In this document: one piece after another, positions 13,033 to 23,810 of the stretch
How the letters are laid out: each line of letters opens with the position of its first letter
Position numbering within the stretch: position 1 is the first letter of the stretch
From: Telopea speciosissima
Lineage: Eukaryota > Streptophyta > Magnoliopsida > Proteales > Proteaceae
Direction: 5' to 3'
NCBI RefSeq assembly: GCF_018873765.1
Contig: NC_057919.1
Coordinates: 68,752,984 to 68,816,983, forward strand
DNA length: 64,000 nt
The notes under the pieces: model-generated
What the model saw: only the letters and a program-made list of their open reading frames with translations
Told to the model about the DNA's origin: nothing
Databases searched by the model: none
Translations under genes and position numbers: made by a program

Positions 13033-13590
13033 TTAAAGAGGAGTAGGAGAACCAGCCAATTGGTTGGTGATGGATAAAGCATTACTACATAACTGGGTGA
13101 ATTTGGTATTACTGTCTCTAAGCAATGGGACATGACCAGGCTCAGCACTGAAACTATCTTGGCACAGCTCCACGGCCGTCATTGAAGCTGACAGAGCTTT
13201 GTTAACATCATTGTAGTTTTTGATCTCCAAAGATGCGAGGCTGTTCACCAGCTGATCAATGGCTTCCACATAGCTCTGACTACAATCTGATAGACATTGC
13301 TGAATGAAGGGGTCATCAATGGTGACATTGAGGAGAGCAGAAATCTGACTGGATACATTGGTTGCTGTGGCCATTGTGTTCTGGATTGAGATCACTCCTA
13401 GCCCCTTCAGGTCTGCATTCTTACTATTCAAGTTGGAGCGCAGGGTAGTGAGACAAAGGTCCCTGAACACTGAGTGGTCGCAGGTGTGGGCAATAATGTC
13501 AACAGCCTTTGCTTGGAATGGGTTTAAGAGGCTGAGGGACAAAGCTAGAGGTAGGAGGAAGAACAAACGTGGAACTGAAACAGATTCCAT
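13033..13590 (-). CDS. PMEI-domain secreted protein (putative pectinesterase/invertase inhibitor)
   Basis: An intronless 185-residue protein. Residues 1-29 form a signal peptide (hydrophobic FFLLPLALSLSLL, cleavage near FQAKA). The rest is one plant invertase/pectin methylesterase inhibitor domain. Cys37 and Cys46 frame the N-terminal helical hairpin (HTC..DHSVFRDLC), and Cys99/103, Cys143 and Cys168 supply the remaining bridge. The segment ADLKGLGVIS is typical of the 'putative invertase inhibitor' branch that includes the plane-pollen allergen Pla a 1. Family members act in the cell wall or vacuole by blocking pectin methylesterase or acid invertase; sequence alone does not tell which. The frame opens 11 codons upstream (13623), but I chose the Met at 13590 because the signal peptide begins there and the upstream codons encode a Lys/Arg run. 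A TATA box lies 133 bp upstream. Confidence 0.88.
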   Translation of the reverse strand: MESVSVPRLFFLLPLALSLSLLNPFQAKAVDIIAHTCDHSVFRDLCLTTLRSNLNSKNADLKGLGVISIQNTMATATNVSSQISALLNVTIDDPFIQQCLSDCSQSYVEAIDQLVNSLASLEIKNYNDVNKALSASMTAVELCQDSFSAEPGHVPLLRDSNTKFTQLCSNALSITNQLAGSPTPL

Positions 13591-13722
13591 TCTCTTTTCT
13601 TTTCTTCTCTTTTTTTCTCCCAATTCACCCTAATCTTTTCCTTCTTCGTTTCTTTGGATCCTTTGTTAAGGCAAATGAATTAGTGATACTCTGCGCTCAT
13701 TTATGGTGTGGGGAAGGTTGGG

Positions 13723-13734
13723 CTATTTATATAG
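13723..13734 (-). promoter_or_regulatory. TATA box of the PMEI-domain gene
   Basis: On the minus strand this reads CTATATAAATAG, a near-ideal plant TATA box. It lies 133 bp before the chosen start codon, so transcription would begin around 13690-13700 and leave a leader of about 100 bp. A GA/GT microsatellite (13741-13763) lies just upstream. Confidence 0.75.
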
Positions 13735-13740
13735 AGTGTC

Positions 13741-13763
13741 AGAGAGAGAGAGAGTGTGTGTGT
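13741..13763. repeat. (AG)n(TG)n microsatellite
   Basis: Alternating AG then TG dinucleotides, immediately upstream of the TATA box of the PMEI-domain gene. Confidence 0.85.
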
Positions 13764-14196
13764 GGCTTGGGTAATGATCGTTTCGAGTACTGGTATTCCT
13801 TAAAGGCTGCAAAGATGGATGCACGCTTTGCCATTCATTCATGCCTGACACGGTTTCTCTTCCCGGGTCTTTCTATCCGTGTATTCCTTTACTTGGATGG
13901 TTTGACTTGCTAGGCCTAGTCAAGGTTAGGAAAATTGCTTAGATCCACTAAATAAGAAAGTAAATTACAAGATAAATAGGTTTAAATTTTAAACTGATTT
14001 ATTTAATCCCTAAAGTTAGTTATTGGTTATATCACCTTGAACTTACTAAAATACTTCAACCTCACTTCTCATTTGTGACTAATGAGTTGGAGTCGCACAT
14101 TAATATTGTGTTTTTAAATCTACATAATCAGAGAAACAATAGTTTTAACTAATTTTTTTTTTGTTGATAAAGGGTTCAATTCCTCTTCACATACGT

Positions 14197-14310
14197 GTAG
14201 GTGCATGTACATATGAGAGGCAACCACTTGCCCCAATATTGTCATTTATGAGGTGAGGGGGGCTATTTATGAAGGTGGTGGTTGCCTCTCACATGAACGT
14301 GCGGACCTCT
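14197..14310. mobile_element. foldback MITE
   Basis: The two halves are inverted copies. ATGAGAGGCAACCAC on the left is answered by GTGGTTGCCTCTCA on the right, with outer arms GTAGGTGCATGTAC and GAACGTGCGGACCTC. It resembles the element at 29756-29902 (ACATGTGAGAGCCAAC). I could not read a certain target-site duplication. Confidence 0.6.
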
Positions 14311-14393
14311 AACGAAAAATATTCCACCGCGAGCTCTACTATTGGCAAGGTGCTTCGAGTATGGTACGCCACGGCGACACATGCTCAACCCGC

Positions 14394-14687
14394 CATGGTT
14401 TGTAATCTCGGATCAATTCGGCCAATATCGGCTTAGGCCGATCCATCAAGGTTTTATTGGATCGTTCCTCGGATTGGCTGACTTGATCCGATACTTGCCA
14501 TTTTATGGGTTTTTTTTTACCGATATTTTGGGGATTTTGACCGATCTATACCGATTTTTTATTTTATTACTATTTTTTACTGATAAAAGCCCGATCTAGT
14601 AAAACCTGGATTTTGATCATTTTGACCGATCCGGATCGGTATCGGCCATGACCAATCCCGAGTCCGATACCTAGATTTTGAACCTTG
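14394..14687. mobile_element. hAT-like MITE, CCGATCCGGATCGG subfamily
   Basis: A 294-bp element starting CATGGTTTGTAATCTCGG and ending GATTTTGAACCTTG. It is flanked by a perfect 8-bp duplication, CAACCCGC, at 14386-14393 and 14688-14695. The interior is made of CCGAT, ATCGG, GGCCGATCC and CCGATAC units with a T-rich centre, and it has no coding frame. The ends match the CAWGGT...ACCWTG form of the elements at 1162, 3848 and 8282. Confidence 0.87.
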
Positions 14688-14695
14688 CAACCCGC

Positions 14696-16770
14696 CTTCG
14701 GTTTGTTTTGATATTTCTCATACGTACCAGATACCATATGGCTTGCTCTGGTTCTCCCCACAATTCGATGATGGAACGAAGCCTATTTGACGTCCAAAAT
14801 CCGTCCTGCATTTTTGGATCCAGATCGGATGATCAACATTGAAGATGCCAAGTGTTCATGTTACACCATGTTTCATGGATATACCATACACCCTACGCAG
14901 ATTCCATATTACAAGTTCTGTTACTCTCGCTCTTTGCTGACAAAAATTATCCGATCTAACAGCTTAGATCAGACCAGCTATTTTGATTTTTGACCGATGA
15001 TACGACGACCTATATTCTTGCCGCCTAATCGTTACATGCCAAATGTCACGAAGTACTCTCAAATATTACAAATATGCCCTCCCCCTAATTGAAATTGACT
15101 GTATTCAATAAAACAGTGTTTTGAACTAACTCATTTTAAGGCCTTTTTGCCTTAGTTTCTTTTTGTAGCACTCTCATTTTTTGAGCCAGAACGTAGAAAA
15201 CTTAAATAAAAGGAGATACAGAGAGGAGAAAACACTGTTTCTTGTTGAATAAGGTGTTTTGATCGATATGTTTGCTGCATCAAGGAAGTAGTCAATCGTG
15301 GGATAATACATGCTGAGATAATCTGCATTCCCAAATCCCTATTTTGGTTGTTCGATCTAGGTCATGTTTATTGTTGAGAAACCTAGACCATTGATGTAAT
15401 GGGGGAATTTGATTTTTCTGCATTAAATATTATAAACCTATCAAGTTGGGGCTTGTTAGGGTTTGGCGTTGTAGCTCTAATCTGTGTAGGTGCATAGATT
15501 GAAGCAGAGATTGTTGTTACTAGATCGTTGTACCAGCAAAAAACTATGAAGCGTATTGGGCAATATACAAAGTCCATCTATGACATTTGTTCCATGGACA
15601 TGAGGAACTAATTGGTTGAACCACGAATTTTTGGTATCGTGTGTCTATTTTATTTTTCTCTTGCATCTTAGATCGAGTGTGTATTTTGCAGAATGGGTGT
15701 GTACTATCTAGTAGACTTGGCCACTTTGTGTTTGTGGTAGTGAAAGGAATGATCCCAGATGGAAATAAGACAATCATTCCACCTACAGTGAGATATAAAA
15801 TCTAAAAATAGAAGCGTAGAGAGGATGGGTGAGGGGTAACAAATGGTGGAACCACAAAATCCTCCAGGGATGGAATCCAAGAATCTTTCCAAATTGTAAC
15901 CTGTGTACCACCACCTATCATCCCACACGAGATGAGGGATAATTGGCAGAGCTTTCTGGATGCTATTCTAGGTCCAAGAACCATTCTTGGGTCGAAAAGG
16001 AGAGTCTAGATTAAAGACTGTTATTACGAAATAGAGATGGCTAAGAATCATAGACCATACCCTCACACAAGAAGCCACAACCAACAAGGCTTGAGATTTG
16101 GATGGAGGGATGTTCATAGAGGTGCCTAAGTATATAGAATCAAAATCAACATCTCGCATGGTGAAAAGGGATATTATTTTTTTTGATAAAGACAATAAGG
16201 AAGGGAAAATTTTCAGTTCTATAAATATTATGCAAGTATAAATAATTATAAAATTGAAATATTGTAAATCTTAATAGATATAATAATTAAACCTATTATG
16301 AGGTTTTTTTTTTTTTTTTCTTCTTCTTCTTCTTCCTTTCAATAATTTATTTTAGGTTCACGAAATGAATAAGTTGAACCCTTGATTTAATCAGATGAAA
16401 TCAGCTCGATTAATACCTTATTTTATTAGCTCCCAGGGGATAAGTAGGAGGGTGGAAAGCACCAAGTCCTGATGGCTACCCGGCAATGTTCTTTCAGACC
16501 TATTGAGACATTCTAGGAGAAGATATAGAATCGTTATCCCCTTCAATTCCTTCAATTCCTCACATAGGAGCGGATATGCCTCATTATTATTCGAAGATAT
16601 ATGACATATGTTGAAATACTTTTTTTGATATTTACCGACAAAAAAAATGGATATGTAAGATTGAGAGAGGAGACTGGGAGCGATACACCTAACACTCCAT
16701 GTACTCAAGCAAAACGTGTGGTGATAGTATTTCACCTAGGCAATATAATAACAAAGTTATGATTCAAGAT
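14696..16770. other. no recognisable gene
   Basis: Overlapping minus-strand frames of 60-105 codons at 15152-16735 show no conserved motif and no plausible splicing. A T run followed by TTC repeats occupies about 16303-16336. Confidence 0.5.
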
Positions 16771-16936
16771 CATGGTTTGATATCGATTCCTAACCGATTC
16801 TGTATCGATGGATAAGTACAGACTGAAATAAAAATAAATTAAAATTTTATTTTTTCAAAAGAAACAAGGGTACATCTGTTCTATATCAAACCAGTATTGA
16901 CCGATACAGATACCAATACCAATTACTAAACCCCTG
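16771..16936. repeat. MITE-like copy, GTATCGAT/CCGATACAGATACC type
   Basis: It starts CATGGTTTGATATCG after TTCAAGAT and ends near ACTAAACCCCTG. CGATAC and GATACC units lie near both ends. The flanking 8-mers agree at only 5 of 8 positions, so the boundaries are tentative. Confidence 0.45.
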
Positions 16937-17340
16937 CTCATGAGAGTAGATAACCATTGAAACGAAGAAAGGAAAGATCAAGGATGACAAGATTTGCTCT
17001 ATTTGTCACCTATGGTGGAATGTTCGGCATTTCCTCTCTCAAATGTCTGAAGTGGATAAAGTTGATGAGAAAGCAAAGTATCAGTTGTCAATATGGAAAT
17101 TGGAATGGTAAAAATGACTACTCAACCTCTTTCTTCCTATGCGTGTTGACGTAATTAGCAATTAGGTAGCAGCGAGGGGAGTTGGTTCCCTTCTGATTAT
17201 GGAAACGATAGTGACTCGCAATTTATTTTCTAACTCTTTTGCCAAGGAACGATTTTTATAGAATTATTCACTTTATTGTTGTACAAAAATATGGAAAAAA
17301 TTTCTATACATGGTTGTGCAAGTGTACGATAATGCTCATG

Positions 17341-17560
17341 GGCGTCATATGAGGATAAATAAGGGATCAAAATGTTCGATGATGATACGATATCATAGTA
17401 AATGACAATGATCTGGCATCATGATGGCAAATCGATGATATGATACTATAGTAAATGATTTGGCGATATGGTATTATGACGACAATTTGATGATATGGAA
17501 ATTTGACAATATGACAGTCTTGACGGTGATTTGATGATATGATAAATGGTGATTTTTAGA
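17341..17560. repeat. degenerate GATGATATGATA cluster
   Basis: About fifteen imperfect GAT(G)ATATGATA-type units are interspersed with TGGCGATAT and TTTGACAATAT. It looks like a relative of the palindromic-motif repeats, but no ends can be defined. Confidence 0.4.
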
Positions 17561-17810
17561 GGATGATATCTCATATCAGCCCAATAATGACTTTTTCTAT
17601 ATGTTCGATAAACATTAATATTGATTAATACTGATACGCATAAAATGGACTGACCATCAAGATTATGACACGTGGTCAGTAAGAATCTCGGGGGAGATCG
17701 GTAAATTGTACTATCATGTAATATCATGACTTACCAAGTTGAGATCCACCCCCAAATTGGACTCTTATAGGATCCCAAGCTCATTCCAAATAAGGAACCG
17801 ACTCTATTAC

Positions 17811-17986
17811 CAATTCGACTCCTCTACTTCCGCCTGCCTTTACTGTCGTGTGCGCCCCACACACAAGCAAGGCAAAATGTACCGCCTTACCCTTACCCGA
17901 GCGGGGGTAAGGCGGTACTTTCCACCATGCTTGTGTGTGGGGAAACACGGCAATACCGGTCAGGCGAAAGTAGAGGAGTCAGATCC
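17811..17986. mobile_element. Mutator-type MITE, near-complete palindrome
   Basis: A 176-bp element whose left half folds on its right half. GACTCCTCTACTT, CCACACACAAGCA and GTACCGCCTTACCC each recur inverted. The perfect 9-bp flanking duplication CTCTATTAC lies at 17802-17810 and 17987-17995, the length made by Mutator transposases. It has no coding capacity. A single-stranded form would make a hairpin about 75 bp long. Confidence 0.8.
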
Positions 17987-18196
17987 CTCTATTACACTCT
18001 AACGACCTAAAGGACCTACCTCATATAGACAAGACTTCTAACTAGGTAAGGAAATCCCTAATAGAACTCCATGTATATCCCATCTCCCACAAGAAAACCA
18101 CTTACTCGCGGAAGATGAGTTACCAACGAGGACTTCAATCACTGCCTTATAACTCATGGCAACAGGGTATAAAGAGGCTACAATTGAATAGATACC

Positions 18197-18219
18197 AAAA
18201 AAAAAAAAAAAAAAAAAAA
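18197..18219. repeat. poly(A) tract of 23
   Basis: An uninterrupted A run on the plus strand. It could be the tail of an unrecognised retroposed sequence, but I see no matching target-site duplication. Confidence 0.5.
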
Positions 18220-18993
18220 TTCTAAGCTATGCAATTTACTCTGTAATTCTTTATTGTTTCTTAGAAAATTGACTTAAGCATCTGTGAGTTCCCCAGAGTC
18301 CACTCATGTAAATATTGCATATCAACTACTGTGTGTAGGTTGGGTACGTTGGGATGTCGTATAAACAATTTTCTGCCGCAACAAATACCAATCCAACGAT
18401 TGGTATCGGATCTGGGATTCAAAATCAATATCAGTATAATATGGTATGAAACCGACAATTTGTATCGATTGTGGAAAGAAGAAGAGATAGAAAAAAAATT
18501 GGAGAAGAGAGAGAGAATGAAGAAAGGGAGAGGTAATAAAAAAGTTCAATATATTGGGTTGGGGAGAATAGAAAAGTGAAAAGCACTTGGCATCCTATAG
18601 AGAGAAAGAGAAGAAATCGGGCCGGCAAAGTGGGAGTCCGGCTCACGTCATCGTACGACGACGGTCCTTGGGACCCACAGGGCAGTAGATTCCAGATTGG
18701 TGGGCAGTGGGGTCCCAAACACTATACGAGGATGTACACTCCCACAACTCACAGCTGTCACTTTCTTTTATCATTTTCCTCTCAATTAATTTTTGAAAAA
18801 TTTACACATACCCCCCTGAGATTTAATGAAAGGATATTTTTAATCCCCAAGTTTAGAAAATTCTGTGTACCCCCTGAGATTTGCAAACGGTAACAGATAG
18901 GTCCATTCCGGCAGTTCATGACTAACACTGTTAAAAAGTAGACTTGAACTGACGGAATTGCCCTTACACAAAAATGAAAATAAAAAAAAAAAC

Positions 18994-19042
18994 ACCTGCA
19001 ACTCATCTTCCCCAAATCGATTGGGGAAGATGAGTTGCAGGT
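18994..19042. repeat. 49-bp perfect hairpin in left TIR
   Basis: Two perfectly complementary 22-nt arms (18994-19015 and 19021-19042, beginning ACCTGCAACTCATC) are separated by the 5-nt loop ATCGA. It marks the inner edge of the left terminal repeat. Confidence 0.95.
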
Positions 19043-20516
19043 ATACCTTTCTTTCTCTCTCTTGTCAAGTTTTAATGGGTTCTTTTTTGCCCTTTTTGAA
19101 TCCAGCAAGAAAGGATCCTAGAAACCAGCAAGCAATCGAATGGTTAATGCTGAAATCAGGGATTGGCAGTAACTCGAGCACATTTTAGGGCTCGATTATG
19201 ATGATAGAAGAAGCTAATGGGGGCAAGAACTTGGAGTTTGAGTTGCCCTACGGAGGTGATCTGTTTCATGAAGTACCAGGTCAAACTGATTGGCATAAGA
19301 GAATTCCAACAAACTCAAATCAGTTTCAGAAGTATCCTAAGGGTTCTTCTTCTTCTTCTTCCTCAGTTTTTAGTACTAAATCCTCATCCTGTGTCCAATT
19401 TCTTTTTATTTTTCTTTGAATCCGTTTCAGAAGAGGAGAAATGAGACGAACATTTTGAATATTTTTCGATCAATTAAAATTGGAAAAGAGAACAATTTAC
19501 AAATACATAAACCTTGGAAACGATCACCATCTTTCTGGGTAGAAGATCCTTTTCCTTTATCAAACTTTTAATTCAGTTTTATTAGTTTCAGTTATGATTT
19601 CAACCTTTCAGGTTTTGCTTTTCCCAGATTCCAGAGCTCCCTTGACTTTTGGTCCTTGTGACTCACAGGAAAAGAATTCAAGAAACCTGTGGAAATCTCC
19701 CTGGATTATCTTTCTAGTTTTCATCATTGATCTACACTGCCTTGCCATTTCTGTCCTCTTTTTCTTTTACCTAAAATTGAGGGTCGTCCTCTCTTCCTCA
19801 TTGTTTCTTCTTTATCTTCTTTGTTGGACAATTAATTTCTCTGAATTTGCCTTTCTTAGAGCTCTCAGAAGATTAAGAAAACAAGAGGATTTTTTAAAAC
19901 AACAGAAGATTTTGAATTCGAGGTAGTAGATTATGAAGTGAGAAAGTTAGGAGGTTGAGGAGACAAAAGCAGTGAATTGTGATTAGTAACAGAGCGATTG
20001 AGAAGATGAAGATGCGCCGTCATTTACCAAAAATGGATTCAGAGCAATAGGGATAAAATTACAGGTCATAAGTTCACTGGGCGAGATGTGCTAGAGATTT
20101 TTCCCTATACTATGAGCACCCAACCCTCGACAACATTGTGTTTATAGCAATACTTCGCCACACTCCTTAGTCCTTTCTGCTTCAAACTCCACCCACCTTC
20201 TTTTTCTCCTTCACCACATAGAAAGAAGAGAATAGTTTTCATGACTAGTTGCAGAGGAACCACTAGAACCACCAAAATAGGAATTCCGCAAAAATTCCCC
20301 TACCTTTTTTTTGTTAGCCAAAAGGGCTTCCCTGTGGAGACTTCCCTTGTTTTAGGGTTTATCGCGATAATTGAAATTTGATCCTTGATTCGATTTTGAA
20401 CTTTGGGAATTGCAGAACCCTTATGTGTTCGTTCTGGAATAGAGGAGGTCGAGATTGGATTACATATAACCTTCGCTCGCCGTGCCACTGTATCGGTTTC
20501 CATGGTGTTCCCATTT

Positions 20517-20562
20517 CTGCAACTCATCTTCCCCAAAATCGATTGGGGAAGATGAGTTGCAG
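20517..20562. repeat. 46-bp hairpin in right TIR
   Basis: This is the same hairpin as at 18994, with 20-nt arms CTGCAACTCATCTTCCCCAA and its complement around a 6-nt loop AATCGA. Because the hairpin is itself a palindrome it reads alike in both terminal repeats. Confidence 0.95.
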
Positions 20563-21053
20563 GTGTTTTTTTTTTTTTTTTTTTTAAATTTTTGTGTAAA
20601 GGCAATTCCGTCAGTTCAAGTCTACTTTTTAACAGTGTTAGTCATGAACTGACTGAATGGACCTATCTGTTACCGTTTGCGAACCTCAAGGGGATATGCA
20701 GAATTTTCCAAACCTGGGGATTGAAAATATTCTTTCGTTAAACCTCAGGGGGGTATGTGTAAATTTCCCTTAATTTTTTGTTGTTGAGATATAGGTTAGT
20801 GCTTGTGACATGTAAACAAGGATTTTAAGAATCTGACCAATATAAATCAGAATCACAAGATCAATTTGATTCCCCTTAATTCGACTCAGGTTGATTTGTA
20901 GAGAAAAATCCTAGATACTTGGACTATGTCGATTCTAAGAATGATCTAGACGAATTCAGATTGATTTCAATCCAGATCTCGAGTGCTACACTACTATGTT
21001 TTCTCACCTGTCTTGGCCTCTTGGGAGAGTCAAAATTAGGCAATCTCTATTTA

Positions 21054-21195
21054 GACCTGATTTGGTATGATTTATATTTCAATTTCACAAGGTGATTTTT
21101 ATTTCAAAAAATTGTTTAGTTTGATTTTTTCACTTTATTTTAGTGAAATAAAAATCAATTAAAAATGAAAAATAGAAATCATACCAAATTTGGTC
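21054..21195. mobile_element. Stowaway-like MITE (TA-flanked)
   Basis: The ends GACCTGATTTGGTATGATTT and its near-complement AAATCATACCAAATTTGGTC form inverted repeats. TA dinucleotides flank both sides (21052-21053 and 21196-21197), as in Tc1/mariner-derived MITEs. The interior is A/T-rich, with TTTCACTTTATTTTAGTGAAA as an inner palindrome. Confidence 0.6.
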
Positions 21196-21315
21196 TAAGG
21201 ATGGAGAGAGAGTCGGGTATCTGGATACTTGGTTCACTATAAAAGCCCCTTCAGGAGAGACTTTGGGGTCACTTTTTTTTTATTCAAGTCCCTATCTTCT
21301 CTATGGCTTTTTAAG

Positions 21316-21531
21316 TAGGGATGTAAATGGATCGGATTAAGCTCAGATAATGTTATATATGCTTCCGCATCCGATTAGCTTTTAGACAGATTCAGATAGT
21401 ACTAAATGGATATGGACACGGATACAAATCGAATATTTTATTCATTTACATGTAAATATAGCTTTTCAAATAGCTAAACAGATGCGGATACAGATTCGAA
21501 AACAGATTTTGACTATTCATTTACATCCCTA
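21316..21531. mobile_element. hAT MITE, TAGGGATGTAAATG family, copy 1
   Basis: A 216-bp element with 14-bp perfect inverted ends, TAGGGATGTAAATG and CATTTACATCCCTA. The flanks TTTTTAAG (21308-21315) and TTTCTAAG (21532-21539) match at 7 of 8. The interior has repeated GGATACGGAT-like units (GCGGATACAGATTCG, GGACACGGATACAAAT). It is the same family as 57732-57990 and 28095-28236. Confidence 0.85.
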
Positions 21532-21539
21532 TTTCTAAG

Positions 21540-22621
21540 CGGTTCTTTCTCACTCTTTTCATTATCACCGACTCAGCTGGACTAAGTCACCATTTTCTCT
21601 TCTCTAGTTGTCATTTATGTATCTACCCAAAAAAAAGTTGTCATTCATGGAGAATTTGTCTACTAAGAACACCCTATAATTCCTGACCTAACCACCCCTT
21701 TCCCAAGAAAAAGTAATAATTATAATGGGTTTGACTACAAACATTTAAAGGGTTAACATATTAATGAGTAATTAGATAGAGATTTTGTATTAAAAATTGC
21801 ATGGTAGGGTGGTTGAGGTTGAAATTTTGTAGAAAGATAGAGTCAAAGGTTCCCTCACATATGTCATCATAGAGCATTAAAAAATATCTGAGATTATCCA
21901 AACGATGCACGGATTATTATACATGAGAAGTTAATTAAATATTTAAATTAGAGGTTGAAATTTAACGCATGAACAATCTCAATCATTTCTTAAAAGGATT
22001 TCATTTTTAACCCCTTAAGATGGCAAATAATTTATAACCTTTATTTTGAGATAGTTACCTTTCTCCAATTGTGAATGGATTATCCCTTGCCTATGAGGGT
22101 GTCTTAGAAGAATCGGGTGGATATCAGGATCCGTGGAGGGAGGACATTATCAATTTCGTATAGTAAGGGGCAGAATAATAATGACATGTAGAAATGTTTT
22201 ATTAATGCAAACCCTTGAATTTAGTGCACGGTATTAGATCCAATATTAGTCATCCCAAAAAATGATATGATATCGATACAGATCGGTCTGAATCGAACAG
22301 TTTTGCCCATTGGTTTCCTAAGAAAATTGGTTTTTGAACAATTTTACCATAGGTCTGTACCGTTCCGGGACCAATCAAGTACTAAGGTTTGGTGGTTAGT
22401 GACACCAATACTAGTGATCTGATACCAATACCTCAAACCATGAACAACAAGCAAAATTGAATTATAATTGAGATCATGAGAAACCAAAAAAGAAAGAAAT
22501 CCCATATGTTGAGAGGTTTTTGGTGTTTTTATATATTAGATGAGCTCTCTCCAGCTAATGCTTTAATGTTTAAGGTTGGACCCTTTCTCTAAGGGATTCG
22601 GCTAGTCTGCAGCTAGGGGTT
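21540..22621. other. no gene; decayed repeat
   Basis: No coding frame is present. A piece at about 22250-22441 with GATATCGATACAGATCGG and an ACCTCAAACCATG end looks like a left-truncated relative of the hAT-like palindromic-motif MITEs. Confidence 0.4.
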
Positions 22622-22823
22622 GAGCAGCTATCATGCTACACTCAACTCACAGGCTTCCACATGGATTTCATGCTGATCCAATGCTTGATAGACGAGCTCA
22701 ATTCAAAATTTAAAATTGCCACTCAAAATTTAAAAAATGTCTGAGGAGCTCGTCTATCAACCGTTGGATCGACATAAAATCCACGTAGTAACTTGCGAGT
22801 TGAGTACAACACGATGACCGCTC
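22622..22823. mobile_element. foldback MITE
   Basis: Imperfect inverted halves: TTGATAGACGAGCTC and GAGCTCGTCTATCAA in the middle, ACTCAACTC and GAGTTGAGT outside, joined by an AATTT-rich centre. No clear target-site duplication was found. Confidence 0.65.
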
Positions 22824-23038
22824 GTCCTTTTGTTATTTTTTTAAGTTGTATATCCATATGTAGGGTCTAAGTGTATTGAAGATACACATGAAAGAGAGTG
22901 TTGAGAGTTTCTTTGGATTTACTCCTTTTGACATCGTAACCCTCTATGGGCATGTAAGTTCTCAGAAAGTACTTGCAAAAATAGTTGTAGTAGGTGGTTG
23001 TCGTTGCAATAAGACACCAGTAAGGAACGATCCAGACA

Positions 23039-23063
<25 letters not shown>
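23039..23063. repeat. (TC)n microsatellite
   Basis: Roughly twelve TC units, between a foldback MITE and the ATL gene. Confidence 0.9.
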
Positions 23064-23069
<6 letters not shown>

Positions 23070-23810
23070 CTGATACCGCGGAGCTACCCAACTTATTCGA
23101 TTAAACTTGAGGAAGAAGACAATAAACATGTGAAATCCTGGTGCCCACACTCACCAATTTCCAATTTCCAATTTCTTAGTCTTTAATCTTTATGGGCTCC
23201 AAGAATATCCCCTTCAACCTTTGGACTATTAAGATCAGAAGTCAAGAGCAGAGACACTTAATCCTAAGAAAAACAGAGTCTTGTCCATGACGATGGTGGG
23301 CTCTCACCGTTACTGTTACGTAAGAACTACGAAGTTACCTACCAGCCTACCATTCTCTACTAATTGAAATTTCAATCACACAGTAAGCAAACACCATAAA
23401 CAAATAAATAAATAATTTGATTTCTTCCCCACATTTCATAATTTTAGTTTGTAACAATAGAATTTTTAAAAAAGAAAAAAGAAAAAAACAATTTAATGTA
23501 GTTTGATCTTAGTAAATTTGAAGTTTCTTAGTCTTCTTTAACCCCAAATCAGTCTCAATCAACTACCAGTCAGTCATCAATGGCGGCAGGCGGCAACCGC
23601 GAAGGAAGACCCATTCGATTTTTTCTCCCGGTGGACTGTTCATGTTGGCGTGTAATAAGGAAAGTTCATCTTTCACCGCCACCTGTCCTAACCTTACCCA
23701 GTCGGCCAGAGATTCGTTCTGAAACTCCAATGTCGAATTGGGTCATCGGCTTCGATGCTTCCTCTGGTTAGGTGTCGCTTCTCGATGTTCATCAGAAGTC
23801 ACCTCTTGGG

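Larger units (their letters stand above)
18795..20769. mobile_element. Mutator-like element with 250-bp terminal inverted repeats
   Basis: Terminal inverted repeats at 18795-19042 and 20517-20769 are about 90% alike; both carry TTTACACATACCCCCCTGAG and GACTTGAACTGACGGAATTG in opposite orientation. The flanks are a perfect 9-bp duplication, TTAATTTTT, at 18786-18794 and 20770-20778. Each repeat ends internally with a long hairpin. The interior of about 1.47 kb encodes no transposase, so the copy is non-autonomous. Interior frames (plus 19072-19419, minus 20300-20560) look like gene-derived sequence with broken frames, but I do not recognise the donor, so gene capture is only a suspicion. Confidence 0.88.

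Noticed and set aside
23580..23771. Plus-strand 63-codon frame with good start context (CAATGGCGGCAGG) beside the ATL gene
   Set aside because: It ends after 63 codons, lies in the 3' flank of the ATL gene on the other strand and has no family motif. GC-rich sequence opens antisense frames by chance.
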